Of a DNA stretch of 64,000 bases, positions 12,229 through 22,503 are shown piece after piece. The translations under genes and the position numbers were made by a program. Position 1 is the stretch's first letter; each line of letters opens with the position of its first letter. Source of the stretch: Cyrtodaria siliqua (taxonomy: Eukaryota > Mollusca > Bivalvia > Adapedonta > Hiatellidae); the NCBI GenBank assembly GCA_037043455.1, contig JAWPHD010010204.1:1-64000 (forward strand), given 5' to 3'. The notes below the pieces were generated by a model, which did not search any database, had not been told where the DNA came from, and saw nothing but the letters and a program-made list of their open reading frames with translations.

Positions 12229-12326
12229 CTAGTTGTAAGATAGTCTCTATCATCCAGACACACTCAAGCTGACTTCTTTGAGAGAAGTCTCGCGAGAGGT
12301 CTGGATGGTCGAGACTAGTTGTAAGA
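12229..12326. mobile_element. Small foldback element between 12-bp direct repeats
   Basis: Arms TAGTCTCTATCATCCAGAC (12,241-12,259) and its near-perfect reverse complement (12,299-12,317) flank a loop that holds a second hairpin, GACTTCT/AGAAGTC. The perfect direct repeat CTAGTTGTAAGA brackets the structure at 12,229-12,240 and 12,315-12,326. The repeat could be a target-site duplication, although it overlaps the last arm bases by 3. It lies about 150 bp upstream of the transposase start. Confidence 0.5.
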
Positions 12327-12479
12327 GAACATTTACATAGTATCTATTAAAAATACCACAGCTACCTCCGAAATACGTATTAGTGCATCTAAGCCGGTTT
12401 GCATAAAGATATCTTATTCTAACACGACCTGCGCAGTCTTTAATATACACAAAGGAGAGAGACAACTGTATATTATTTT

Positions 12480-12980
12480 ACGGTAAAATACGCGTTCCAT
12501 TAATTCTCCGTGTGTTTTTAATCCGTTGGAAGCGCCACGTTACATGACGTCACTTTTTAAAACGTTAACGTCACAGGACGAAAGTAAATAAACATTTTGG
12601 TAAATATACGGACAAACTCAACAGAAATTGTAATGAAATTTTAATTGCAAGAAACTTGCCATGCTCCCAAAACGTGCACACCCCGATATAAACCCATCAT
12701 ATGCATCAATACACGTAACATTAAGCATCTTGAACACGCTGAGAACGTTTGACATCATACAGGGCTGTATGACGTACGACGTAAACAATGGCTTAATTGT
12801 TTGTCACGTGACGACTAGTGTATTAACTGTCCCGCGCAGAACTTTACATACGGGTGCGCCCAATGGAACAACCTGTACATAGCAGCCTGATTACCTTCAC
12901 CTCCGAGATAATATAGTGCCACCACAATAGCGTAAACAATGGGGTTATTGTCGTGTTAGAATCGAAATAGTAAATACGTA
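12480..12980. other. Stretch without recognised gene
   Basis: It includes a short palindromic TTTTACGGTAAAAT near 12,476-12,490 and several ACGT-rich phrases. No coding support was seen. Confidence 0.3.
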
Positions 12981-12982
12981 CC

Positions 12983-13109
12983 CGTATTTTATCGTTGAAT
13001 GAAATACAATTAGTCGGATGCGAGTAATTAAATCACTCGTGCTAACGCACTTTTAATTGAATTACTACGCATCCGAACTCAACTGTATTTTATTCACCGA
13101 TAAAATTTC
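12983..13109. mobile_element. Palindromic MITE-like inverted repeat
   Basis: The left arm around 12,983-13,030 (TTTTATCGTTGAATGAAATA, then CGGATGCG, then GTAATTAAA) pairs with the right arm around 13,048-13,109 (TTAATTGAATTACTACGCAT, then CCGA...CTGTATTTTATTCACCGATA). The arms match imperfectly over about 45 bp with a very short loop, typical of a small foldback transposon relative. Confidence 0.5.
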
Positions 13110-13940
13110 TTAAACGAATCACATATTTTTTAATCAACAGTAGGGGAGCAGCCTTGATATTTTCCTACATCTTTCAAATATCGCAACCACGCTTGACAAC
13201 GAAAAGTAGTACGTCAACTTTCGGCAACGTCAAAAAAATAAAAATGTCCGCCATTTTGAATTTTTTAAAACGCATAATTTGGAAAATTGTGACAATTTTT
13301 TATCATGAAATTTCATTTCCCCTTTAGGTTTCGTGATTTTCGTCTGTACCGACTTTTTTTTTAGAAGCTCTACTGCGTGATAAATTCAGACCCGCCTTGT
13401 AAAATGTCGAAGCGAGGGGCGATAACTCTAAAAGATGCCATCTTTAGAATACGATTAAAATGACAACAACCGTGTGTTTTTTGTTAAATAAAGTACGAGG
13501 AGATACTTGAATTGTTGTTTTAGCTCACACATTACATGAATTTTGCTGCATATCACGAAAAGCATGTTATTTCTTTATCAAAAGTACACGAAAATACGAA
13601 TTGTTTGATTTAACTGTAATTTTGACTCGACTGACCTCGCAAGAACTGCAGGCGCCTATTCGATGGAGCGGGTAGTATTGGGCACCCTCTCATATGTGGA
13701 AAGTTTACGTAACAATCGCTACTGTTCAAGATGGGAGTTGGGATGGAGAGAAGGAGGGGGAGGGCATCTGAACTGAGATTTAAAAGGATGCGCCCCATCC
13801 CCATCCCACCCCAACTAAATTCATGAAAGCTAGTTTGTTTTTGAAAGCTCTTCCAAGCATACAGTACATTCTTAAACATATTCAGATAATATATTTGTTG
13901 CTGTGTTTTTGACTAGACTGTCCAGTGTCTAATTGTCATC
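13110..13940. other. Stretch without recognised gene
   Basis: Mixed AT-rich sequence. It has a purine-rich patch near 13,740-13,770 and C-rich ATCCCCATCCCACC phrases near 13,795-13,812. No coding, RNA or repeat structure could be supported. Confidence 0.3.
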
Positions 13941-13944
13941 CGCA

Positions 13945-14240
13945 ACTTGGCGCAGTCAGTAGCGCAGCGGATTTGTAACCGGAGGTGGTGCCACTGAGTT
14001 TTGTCGGTGTGTTCTTGGGCAAGACACATTCCCTTAGCCTCATCCGTCGGATGGGGACGTAAACAGGGTGGTCCCGCTTATAGGTCTATCATCCGAGCAT
14101 GTTAAAGAACCATAGGAATCTGTTCGATAATAAGGGTAGTGCACGGTTCCCGGATTCCTATGTATCCTTCCCCTCTCTCTGACGCGGCTCTAAATAACCT
14201 GTACTGTGTTGATGAGCCGTTAAATATTCAATTCAATTCA
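13945..14240 (+). mobile_element. tRNA-derived SINE, family A
   Basis: The head GGCGCAGTCAGTAGCGCAGC resembles a tRNA A-box region. The body includes GGGCAAGACACATTCC, GTCGGATGGGGACGTAAAC, CATGTTAAAGAACC and a tail GAGCCGTTAAATATTCAATTC followed by a short TTCAA repeat. This order (tRNA-like head, conserved middle, GCCGTTAAAT end) is the style of widespread invertebrate SINEs. One copy was seen in the window. Confidence 0.6.
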
Positions 14241-14540
14241 TCCGCAACTGCACTCAGCACTGTCATATGTACTATAGCTGTCCCATGCTAGTATCATGAA
14301 TCAACCGTGGAATATATCACCCACACATAAAAGGGTTTGAGGGCCCCATCTTACTTGTATTAGTTTAAATATAGACCATTTGTCGGTTGAAACCTAAGAT
14401 GAATTTTTTATCAGACAGAAACACTGTCGTAATACTTATACTGATAGCATCGAAGGAAAATAAAGAAGGCCATTTCTTTTACTTTATATTTTTAAAGTTG
14501 AATTGTGTTTTATGTCATTATAGCACATTTTAGGCCATAT

Positions 14541-14690
14541 TTCCTGGGTAGAACCAGTACTGTGTACTTACTGCTATCTGTAAGAATCGACACTTTCTCA
14601 CCTACAAGTTGAGCTCCCAGTGGGAATTGAACCCGCAGCGGTGAGAGGTGAAGATGAGAATGATACAAATATAAAATGCCAACCGAACAT
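14541..14690 (-). mobile_element. tRNA-derived SINE, family B, copy 1
   Basis: Reverse complement of the family seen best at 33,480-33,677. It shares CACTGGGAGCTC, TGTCGATTCTTAC and GTACTGGTTCTACCCAGG. The B-box region is degenerate (GGTTCAATTCC) and the A-box side has decayed. Confidence 0.6.
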
Positions 14691-15130
14691 CTCAACTCAA
14701 TATGTCCATGGGACTTGAATGAACGCACTGAAAACAATCCGTGGAAAATTGTACTATGCAAGAATATATATTCATAAATAAATTTTATTTTGATGCAAAA
14801 TCGATATGCTCCTCTAGACATCATAGATAAAGATCATGTAAAGTTTCGAAAAGATTGGTTAAAAACTGTGGAAGGATATAGACGCACAGATAACTAACAC
14901 CATATGCCGCCTCACCTTTCAATGGTAAACAATAAACATTTAAGGTACATATTAAGGCCTTAAATATTATCTTTCATGACTAAGTAAAAAATATGTAACA
15001 AGTCAGATATCAAAATGAATTATTTATTTGATTTAAAACATTTTATTTCAAATATTTACATCAAAACATCCCAAATATAAAGGGTATTACATAAAAAATT
15101 AAATTGCATCATACAATAATTGTTTTTATT
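14690..15130. other. AT-rich stretch without recognised gene
   Basis: No open frame, RNA gene or repeat could be supported. Confidence 0.3.
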
Positions 15131-15136
15131 TATTAA

Positions 15137-15274
15137 AGGGACACACAGCATTTATCAAGTTTTTATCAAGCATTAAAATGTAATTTATTTTCACTTTACA
15201 CCCGCTTGCATATATTTAAATTATAAGTTATAACATTTTGGAGTTTAAAAAAAAGAAGATTGCTGCATGTCCCT
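15137..15274. mobile_element. piggyBac-type MITE, 138 bp, TTAA flanks
   Basis: Bounded by TTAA at 15,133-15,136 and 15,275-15,278. The termini AGGGACACACAGCAT and, on the other strand, AGGGACATGCAGCAA are inverted repeats differing at two or three positions. The TTAA target and AGGGACA-like ends fit piggyBac-type non-autonomous elements. No coding capacity. Confidence 0.65.
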
Positions 15275-15360
15275 TTAATATGTAATTGTTTATATGGTGC
15301 AAGCCAATTTGAACATATGTGGGGTTATATATATATACATGTATCTGTTTGTTATTTTTT

Positions 15361-15430
15361 TGGTGAGGAAGACCACTCACTTTTCTTCTGGGTATAACCG
15401 GTAATATACACCTGCCATCTGTTATTCCAC
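15361..15430 (-). mobile_element. SINE family B, short remnant
   Basis: Shares GGTGAGGAAGACCAC, CTTCTGGGTATAACCGGTA and TACACCTGCCATC with the 3' half of the family at 33.5 kb. The tRNA-like head is missing. Confidence 0.4.
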
Positions 15431-18200
15431 AAACTTTTATATAATCCAATAAAATTCAGAAAACATTTTAATCCAATAAATAAATTGGGCACGGCCGGTC
15501 AGATTAACAGAAACACATTTATATTTTCATATTAGCCCTTATTTTGAGCCACTCCAATGAACTATCCAGTTAATGTCGCCAACGATCCACCTTGTGTCTA
15601 CAGTCGGATATGCATGTTGATATGATATTGTGCTGGCTGAACTGGTGATCCTCTTACTAGACATATTTTTCTTGAAGTTGATGCTAGTACTGTCCGTATG
15701 AGGTATTGCTGATTCATGATTCATAAAATAAAAAAAATATTGTACACCACCATCTTGTTATTATATACTATTCTTGTTCGTTTAAGTATTTCTGATTCTG
15801 TTGTTAATGTTGTAAAAAGTTATATGTGACTACTTGTTTCAATAAAATCCTCCCATATATATTGGGACATCACTAACTATTTTCAGCTAACTCCCAGCAT
15901 CTCAGGACTCCAGGCTCTGAAAATAAAAATGACATACATGATATTTTGTTTCAACTTAAATAGGTAACAAGTTGTAGAACTGAAATATGTAAATGAATAG
16001 TGATTATAGAACTTTTTTTACATGTACAATAAATTAAAAATAATCGTTTTCTGCTAAATCAACACATTTATTACCGGTATACCTTATTTAGAGCCGCCCC
16101 AAATGACACATAGGAATTCGAGAACCTGTCTTACTCTTACTAATGTATATATTAATAATTTCTATGGTTGTTTATCGTGCTTTGAGGATAGACTCCCCAG
16201 TTTCAATCCCAATCAAACAAAAGAGGCTGAGGAACAAACAAGACTGAGGGAAGATGTATTGCCCGAAACCATAGACGAAACTCAGTGGTGCATGTGTGAC
16301 TTGAACCGGAAGCTCCAGATTGCTATCATCCACCATGCTATTGCTGGGCCATGCCAGCACATTATGTTAAGTCGGGGTCTTGGTTAAGTTTAATAATTTA
16401 GATGTAATACAGGGACCTTTTTATTTTGTTTGTTTAATTTTACATATGTACTAAGCACAATATGACCTATTTATGTTTCGATGTGCTGTAAAACACCATT
16501 TTTATTTTTAGTATAAAAAGTCTGAGACTAAGTGCAGGCACAGACCTAATAACAAATTATTAATATGTCTGTGGTGCAGGACTGGTGCACAATGCCACAT
16601 ATTTTGCAAAGAACAAACATTGATAAATTCATAGATTTTTTGAAGCTGCGCTTACCTACATACTGGCTAATACAAGGCTCTTGATGTAGTTATACTGTGA
16701 GACTGGGAAATTTGACTTGAATCTGGCTATGGTAATACTGCACACTGCCTCTAGCTAACTTAGTCTTAGCAGACCTGGAAAAAACAAGTCATATATGATA
16801 TTGTTTCATTTGTTTTTAATATTAATAACTCTGTCCAACTTTCTCAATGCTAACAATGTCAGCATTCCATAACATTTTACTTAAAACACAACTGGAATTG
16901 AAAGTGGTGCTTTCCAGAAGATGATACTGTCCAAAATGTAAGTCACAGGTGGCATTCATGAACAAATAGTAGATTTTCAAGGCTTACATTTTCATCAATT
17001 ATTCATCACTCATGTGTTCTAAAAAATTATCAGAATTAAGTTAATATATATCAACCACCACCGTTTTACATGTTTCAACGTTAAACACTTGTCATACAGA
17101 AATTAAAAGTGTATTTACTCACAAAGGCTACAGTGCAGACAATGCCATGACCCATTTCAGGCATTTGCTGGTGTGTTCCACTTTTCAATTTTAATTCTCT
17201 ACATTGTCTACTGTAATAGATCTATTTGTTTGTATTTTGTAAATTACGCACTCATGCAAAACTTGGAATTGTATACGATCGTGATTGTAACACTGTTTTA
17301 ATTCTACTTCTGTGCAAATAAATTGAAATAATCCATCGGTCACCGTCAATCGGGCCGTATGTGTAAACGATCTGTCTGTGTATGTACACGGATCAGCATT
17401 ATTTGACCTTTGAATGTGTGTGAGCTATTTTTAGCACATTCCTTAGCTATTTATAAACGTTCAGTTCAATTCACAATATTTAGTTTCTGTGACTGTGTAT
17501 TGACCATATGATGTTAATTTGTCCAGGGAGTAGTGGGTTTGTGGCCTGCGACTGACTGGCCCTGGGCTGGGTGTTTTTCTGTGTCGCCGCCATTTTGAAT
17601 AGCCTCTGAAAGAGTGAAATGCAGGTACCAACTTTCAAAACGGGCACGCAAAATGTATATTCACGAAAAAATAAGAAATTTTCAAAAAAGGTAGATCAGG
17701 TAATGATCTTCGACTCCTGTCAATTTCAACAATATTTAAGAATATACAATTTTTGTACCCGTTTTGAAACATTGGCAATTTCGAAGAAAACAAAAACTAG
17801 TTTTTTTCGATCTTCGCATTTGTACCGCGATTTCCGACTATGATATCTCAATAAAACCTGTCAACACGATTGTTTTATAAATCTCCGACATAATAACTGA
17901 CTTCTGATATGATTTGTTTTCTTTGCCATCTAGTATAAGCTTTAAACTAGTGTTTCTAAACAGAGTACTATAAAATCCGCGCATCTGCACGTGCTTGCAA
18001 AATGGGAACTACGTTGCCTCCAACCCCAATTATTTATGTTTGAGTTATGCGGTTCAGGCACGTGAAATGACTTGTCTGCTCCTGTACTGCAAACCACAAC
18101 AAATACATATTTAATTGCGACAACTTACATTCGTGCCTATTCCGTTGGATAAAATTGATTTGTTGGCTGAGCATCATCCCAGTTTTATCCAACTCGTTTT
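15430..18200. other. 2.8-kb region without recognised gene
   Basis: Searched on the plus strand for the missing 5' exons of the transporter gene and found none I could support. Near 15,540-15,560 and 16,085-16,105 the phrase TTATTT(T/A)GAGCC(A/G)C(T/C)CC recurs. A stretch at 16,180-16,380 resembles a tRNA-like repeat (TTGAACCGGAAGCTCC) but too weakly to call. Confidence 0.35.
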
Positions 18201-18208
18201 ATAAATTA

Positions 18209-18510
18209 AATTGTAATGATTTATACAATGCACCCATTTATATTAGTACTAGTACTGGACCAAGTTCAGTATAAAATGTGTGATATTTGCTGTCAATTAT
18301 ATATCACATTCTATAAATTAAATATTAATGTAATGATTTATATAAGGCACCCATTTATATTAGTAGTACTGAACCAAGTTCAGTATAAAATGTGTGATAT
18401 TTGCTGTCAATTATATATCACATCCTATAAATTAAATATTAATGTAATGATTCAAGTTCAGTATCAAATGTGTGATATTTGCTGTCAATTATATATCACA
18501 AAGGCTATAA
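18209..18510. repeat. Tandem repeat, about 121-bp unit, 2.7 copies
   Basis: The unit carries CACCCATTTATATTAGTA, AAGTTCAGTATAAAATGTG and GATATTTGCTGTCAATTATA. Two complete copies start near 18,209 and 18,330. A third, near 18,450, lacks its first third. Open frames through it are incidental. Confidence 0.85.
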
Positions 18511-18599
18511 CACAGCGTCAATCACAGTCTGCTATGTGTTCAATAAGCTACATGTATACGTCACAACCTATAACATCACGAAACTAAATATTTAGGATA

Positions 18600-18870
18600 T
18601 AATCAAAAAATAGATATAAAAGTCGAACAGGAAATGTTGCATTCAAGGACCACAGTCAACCAAAAGCACGCATAGAAAACATAAAAGGGTTGACAGTAGG
18701 GCTACCGCCTTGGAACGGTCAGTGGCAAAAAGGGTTCTAGGGTGCACCAAACCTCACTCTTACCCTATTGTCATCCTAGTAAAACGAGACAGTGACAGTG
18801 TAAATAAAGATATCCCCGCCAGGTTATATTCTCAAACAAACAAGGCAGCATTAATAGGCAATGTCAGTAT
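18600..18870 (-). mobile_element. RT element subfamily 1, 3' untranslated fragment
   Basis: Matches the 3' region of the copy at 7.3-7.7 kb: CTACCGCCTTGGAACGGTCA (18,700-18,719), GGGTGCACCAAACCTCAC, then AACAAGGCAGCATTAATAGG. The match ends where the satellite begins, at the AATAGGCAAT phrase. Confidence 0.75.
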
Positions 18871-21800
18871 GCACAATGTACGTAATAGGCAATATAGGTA
18901 TGCACAATGTACGTAATAGGCAATATAAGTATGCACAATGAACGTAATAAGCAATATAACTATGCACAATGTACGTAATAGGCAACTTGATATAAGTATG
19001 CACAATGTACGTAATAGGCAATATAAGTATGCACAATGTACGTCATAGGCAACTTGAAATAAGTATGCACAATGTACGTAATAGGCAATATAAGTATGCA
19101 CAATGAACATAATAGGCAATATAAGTATGCACAATGTACGTAATAGGCAATATAAGTATGCACAATGTACGTAATAGGCAATATAAGTATGCACAATGTA
19201 CGTAATAGGCAACTTGATATAAGTATGCACAATGTACGTAAAAGGCAATATAAGTATGCACAATGAACGTAATAGGCAATATAAGTATGCACAATGTACG
19301 TAATAGGCAATATAAGTATGCACAATGTACGTAATAGGCAATATAAGTATGCACAATGTACGGCATAGGCAATATAAGTATGCACAATATACGTAATAGG
19401 AACTTAATATAAGTATGCACAATGTACGTAATAGACAATATCAGTATGCACAATGTACGTAATAGGCAATATAGGTATGCACAATGTACGTAATAGGCAA
19501 AATAAGTATGCACAATGTACGTAATAGGCAACTTGATATAAGTATGCACAATATACGTAATAGGCTATATAAGTATATATAAGTATGCACAATGTACATA
19601 ATAGGCAATATAAGTATGCACAATGTACGTAATAGGCAATATAAGTATGCACAATGTACGTCATAGCAATATAAGTATGCACAATATACGTAATAGGCAA
19701 CTTGATATAAGTATGCACAATGTACGTAATAGGCAATATAAGTATGCACAATGTACGTAATAGGCAATATAAGTATGCACACTGTACGTAATAGGCAATA
19801 TAAGTATGCACAATGTACGTCATAGGCAATATAAGTATGCACAATGTACGTATTCACAATGTACGTCATAGGCAATATAAGTATGCACAATGTACGTAAT
19901 AGGCAATATAAGTATGCACAATGTACGTAATAGGCAACTTGAAATAAGTATGCACAATGTACGTAATAGGCAATATAAGTATGCACAATGAACGTAATAG
20001 GCAATATAAGTATGCACAATGTACGTTACAGGCAACTTGATATAAGTATGCACAATGTACGTAATAGGCAACTTGATATAAGTATGCACAATGTACGTAA
20101 TAGGCAATATAAGTATGCACAATGAACGTAATAGGCAATATAAGTATGCACAATGTACGTAATAGGCAATATAAGTATGCACAATGTACGTACTAGGCAA
20201 TATAAGTATGCACAATGTACGTAATAGGCAATATAAGTATGCGTAATGTACGTCATAGGCAACTTGATATAAGTATGCACAATATACGTAATAGGCTATA
20301 TAAGTATAAATAGGTATTCACAATGTACATAATAGGCAATATAAGTATGCACAATGTACGTCATAGGCAATATAAGTATGCACAATATACGTAATAGGCA
20401 ACTTGATATAAGTATGCACAATGTACGTCATAGGCAATATAAGTATGCACACTGTACGTAATAGGCAATATAAGTATGCACAATGTACGTCATAGGCAAT
20501 ATAAGTATGCACAATGTACGTCATAGGCAATATAAGTATGCACAATGTACGTAATAGGCAATATAAGTATGCACAATGTACGTCATAGGCAATATAAGTA
20601 TGCACAATGTACGTAATAGGCAATATAAGTATGCACAATGTACGTAATAGGCAACTTGAAATAAGTATGCACAATGTACGTAATAGGCAATGTAAGTATG
20701 CACAATGTACGTCATAGGCAATATAAGTATGCACAATATACGTAATAGGCAACTTGATATAAGTATGCACAATGTACGTAATGGGCAATATAAGTATGCA
20801 CAATGTACGTAATAGGCAATATAAGTATGCACAATGTACGTCATAGGCAACTTGAAATAAGTATGCACAATGTACGTAATAGGCAATATAAGTATGCACA
20901 ATGTACGTCATAGGCAACTTGAAATAAGTATGCACAATGTACTAATAGGCAATATAAGTATGCACAATGTACGTAATAGGCAATATAAGTATGCACAATG
21001 TACGCCATAGGCAATATAAGTATGCACAATGTACGTTATAGGCAATATAAGTATGCACAATATACGTAATAGTCAACTTGAAATAAGTATGCACAATGTA
21101 CGTAATAGGCAATATAAGTATGCACAATGTACGTAATAGGCAATATAAGTATGCACAATGTACGTCATAGGCAATATAAGTATGCACAATGTACCTCATA
21201 GGCAATATAAGTATGCACAATGTACGTAATAGGCAATATAAGTATGCACAATGTACGTCATAGGCAATATAAGTATGCACAATGTACGTCATAGGCAATA
21301 TAAGTATGCACAATGTACGTAATAGGCAATATAAGTATGCACAATGTACGTCATAGGCAATATAAGTATGCACAATGTACGTCATAGGCAATATAAGTAT
21401 GCACAATATACGTAATAGGCAACTTGATATAAGTATGCACAATGTACGTCATAGGCAATATAAGTATGCACAATGTACGTCATAGGCAATATAAGTATGC
21501 ACAATATACGTAATAGGCAACTTAATATAAGTATGCACAATGTACGTAATAGGCAATATAAGTATGCACAATGTACGTAATAGGCAATATAAGTATGCAC
21601 AATGTACGTCATAGGCAATATAAGTATGCACAATGTACGTCATAGGCAATATAAGTATGCACAATATACGTAATAGGCAACTTGATATAAGTATGCACAA
21701 TGTACGTAATAGGCAATATAAGTATGCACAATGTACGTCATAGGCAATATAAGTATGCACAATATACGTAATAGGCAACTTAATATAAGTATGCACAATG

Positions 21801-22190
21801 TACGTAATAGGCAATATAAGTATGCACAATGTACGTAATAGGCAATATAAGTATGCACAATGTACGTAATAGGCAATATAAGTAATCACAATGTACGTCA
21901 TAGGCAATATAAGTATGCACAATATACGTAATAGGCAACTTGATATAAGTATGCACAATGTACGTAATAGGCAATATAAGTATGCACAATGTACGTCATA
22001 GGCAATATAAGTATGCACAATGTACGCCATAGGCAATATAAGTATGCACAATGTACGTAATAGGCAATATAAGTATGCACAATGTACGTAATAGGCAATA
22101 TAAGTATGCACAAAATACGTAATAGGCAATATAAGTATACACAAAAGACGTAATAGGCTATATAAGTATATATAAGTATGCACAATGTAC
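18853..22190. repeat. Satellite array of 31- and 36-bp units, about 105 copies
   Basis: The basic unit is 31 bp: AATAGGCAATATAAGT followed by ATGCACAATGTACGT. A 36-bp variant has CAACTTGATATAAGT in place of CAATATAAGT. Units differ by few substitutions (GTACGTAAT/GTACGTCAT, TGTACG/TATACG). A larger pattern recurs in which a CAT-type unit with ATACG is followed by the 36-bp variant. An irregular TATATAAGTATATATAAG junction appears near 19,565, 20,296 and 22,157, suggesting segmental duplication within the array. Neither unit has a stop on the minus strand in any frame, which creates many false open frames. No CRISPR spacer structure is present. Confidence 0.97.
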
Positions 22191-22382
22191 ACAATTTTAA
22201 CGACTATAGTCCGATTAAGTTGTCAGGCAAGCTATATGATGCTAACCAGTTGTTAGACAAGATATATGATGCTAACCAAGGTGCATATATGTATGCCGGA
22301 GGTAGCCATGCTATTTCGATAGATCCTTGTACGCCATGGTATCTCGTACAACATAGGTCCATTCAGCCTTACTTCGCTTCAG
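22191..22382. other. Spacer between satellite and first visible transporter exon
   Basis: Contains a short direct repeat, GA(C/T)AAG/CAAGCTATATGATGCTAACCA near 22,228 and 22,256. It ends in the T/C-rich tract and AG acceptor of the next exon. Confidence 0.4.
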
Positions 22383-22503
22383 GTATTCGTGGTACTCATT
22401 GGACTCACAGTTCAAGGCCCTACCGACCAATCAGCAGACAGAAGAGGCGTCACACAGTGTCGATTCCTGGCTCATATACTCAGGCATTGTCACTGGTATT
22501 ACG
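22383..22503 (+). CDS. CTL exon a
   Basis: Starts in phase 2 after CTTCAG and ends ACG|GTAAGT. Encodes [15 protein letters not shown], an extracellular loop, then [14 protein letters not shown], the start of a membrane helix. It is the first exon I can support; the phase requires an upstream exon. Confidence 0.85.

Noticed and set aside
12661..12882. 73-residue plus-strand frame as a possible 5' exon of the transporter
   Set aside because: Composition and motifs do not match the N-terminal part of CTL proteins, and no phase-compatible donor was seen.
16103..16387. 94-residue plus-strand frame with Cys/Trp residues
   Set aside because: No recognisable domain or splice context; part resembles a decayed tRNA-like repeat, so a gene could not be supported.
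18853..22190. CRISPR-like array
   Set aside because: Units are contiguous, with no unique spacers, and the context is eukaryotic.
18832..22192. Many long minus-strand open frames with a Tyr/Leu/Cys-rich 31-residue repeat
   Set aside because: They are a consequence of a 31-bp satellite whose reverse unit has no stop; overlapping frames are equally open and no gene signals accompany them.
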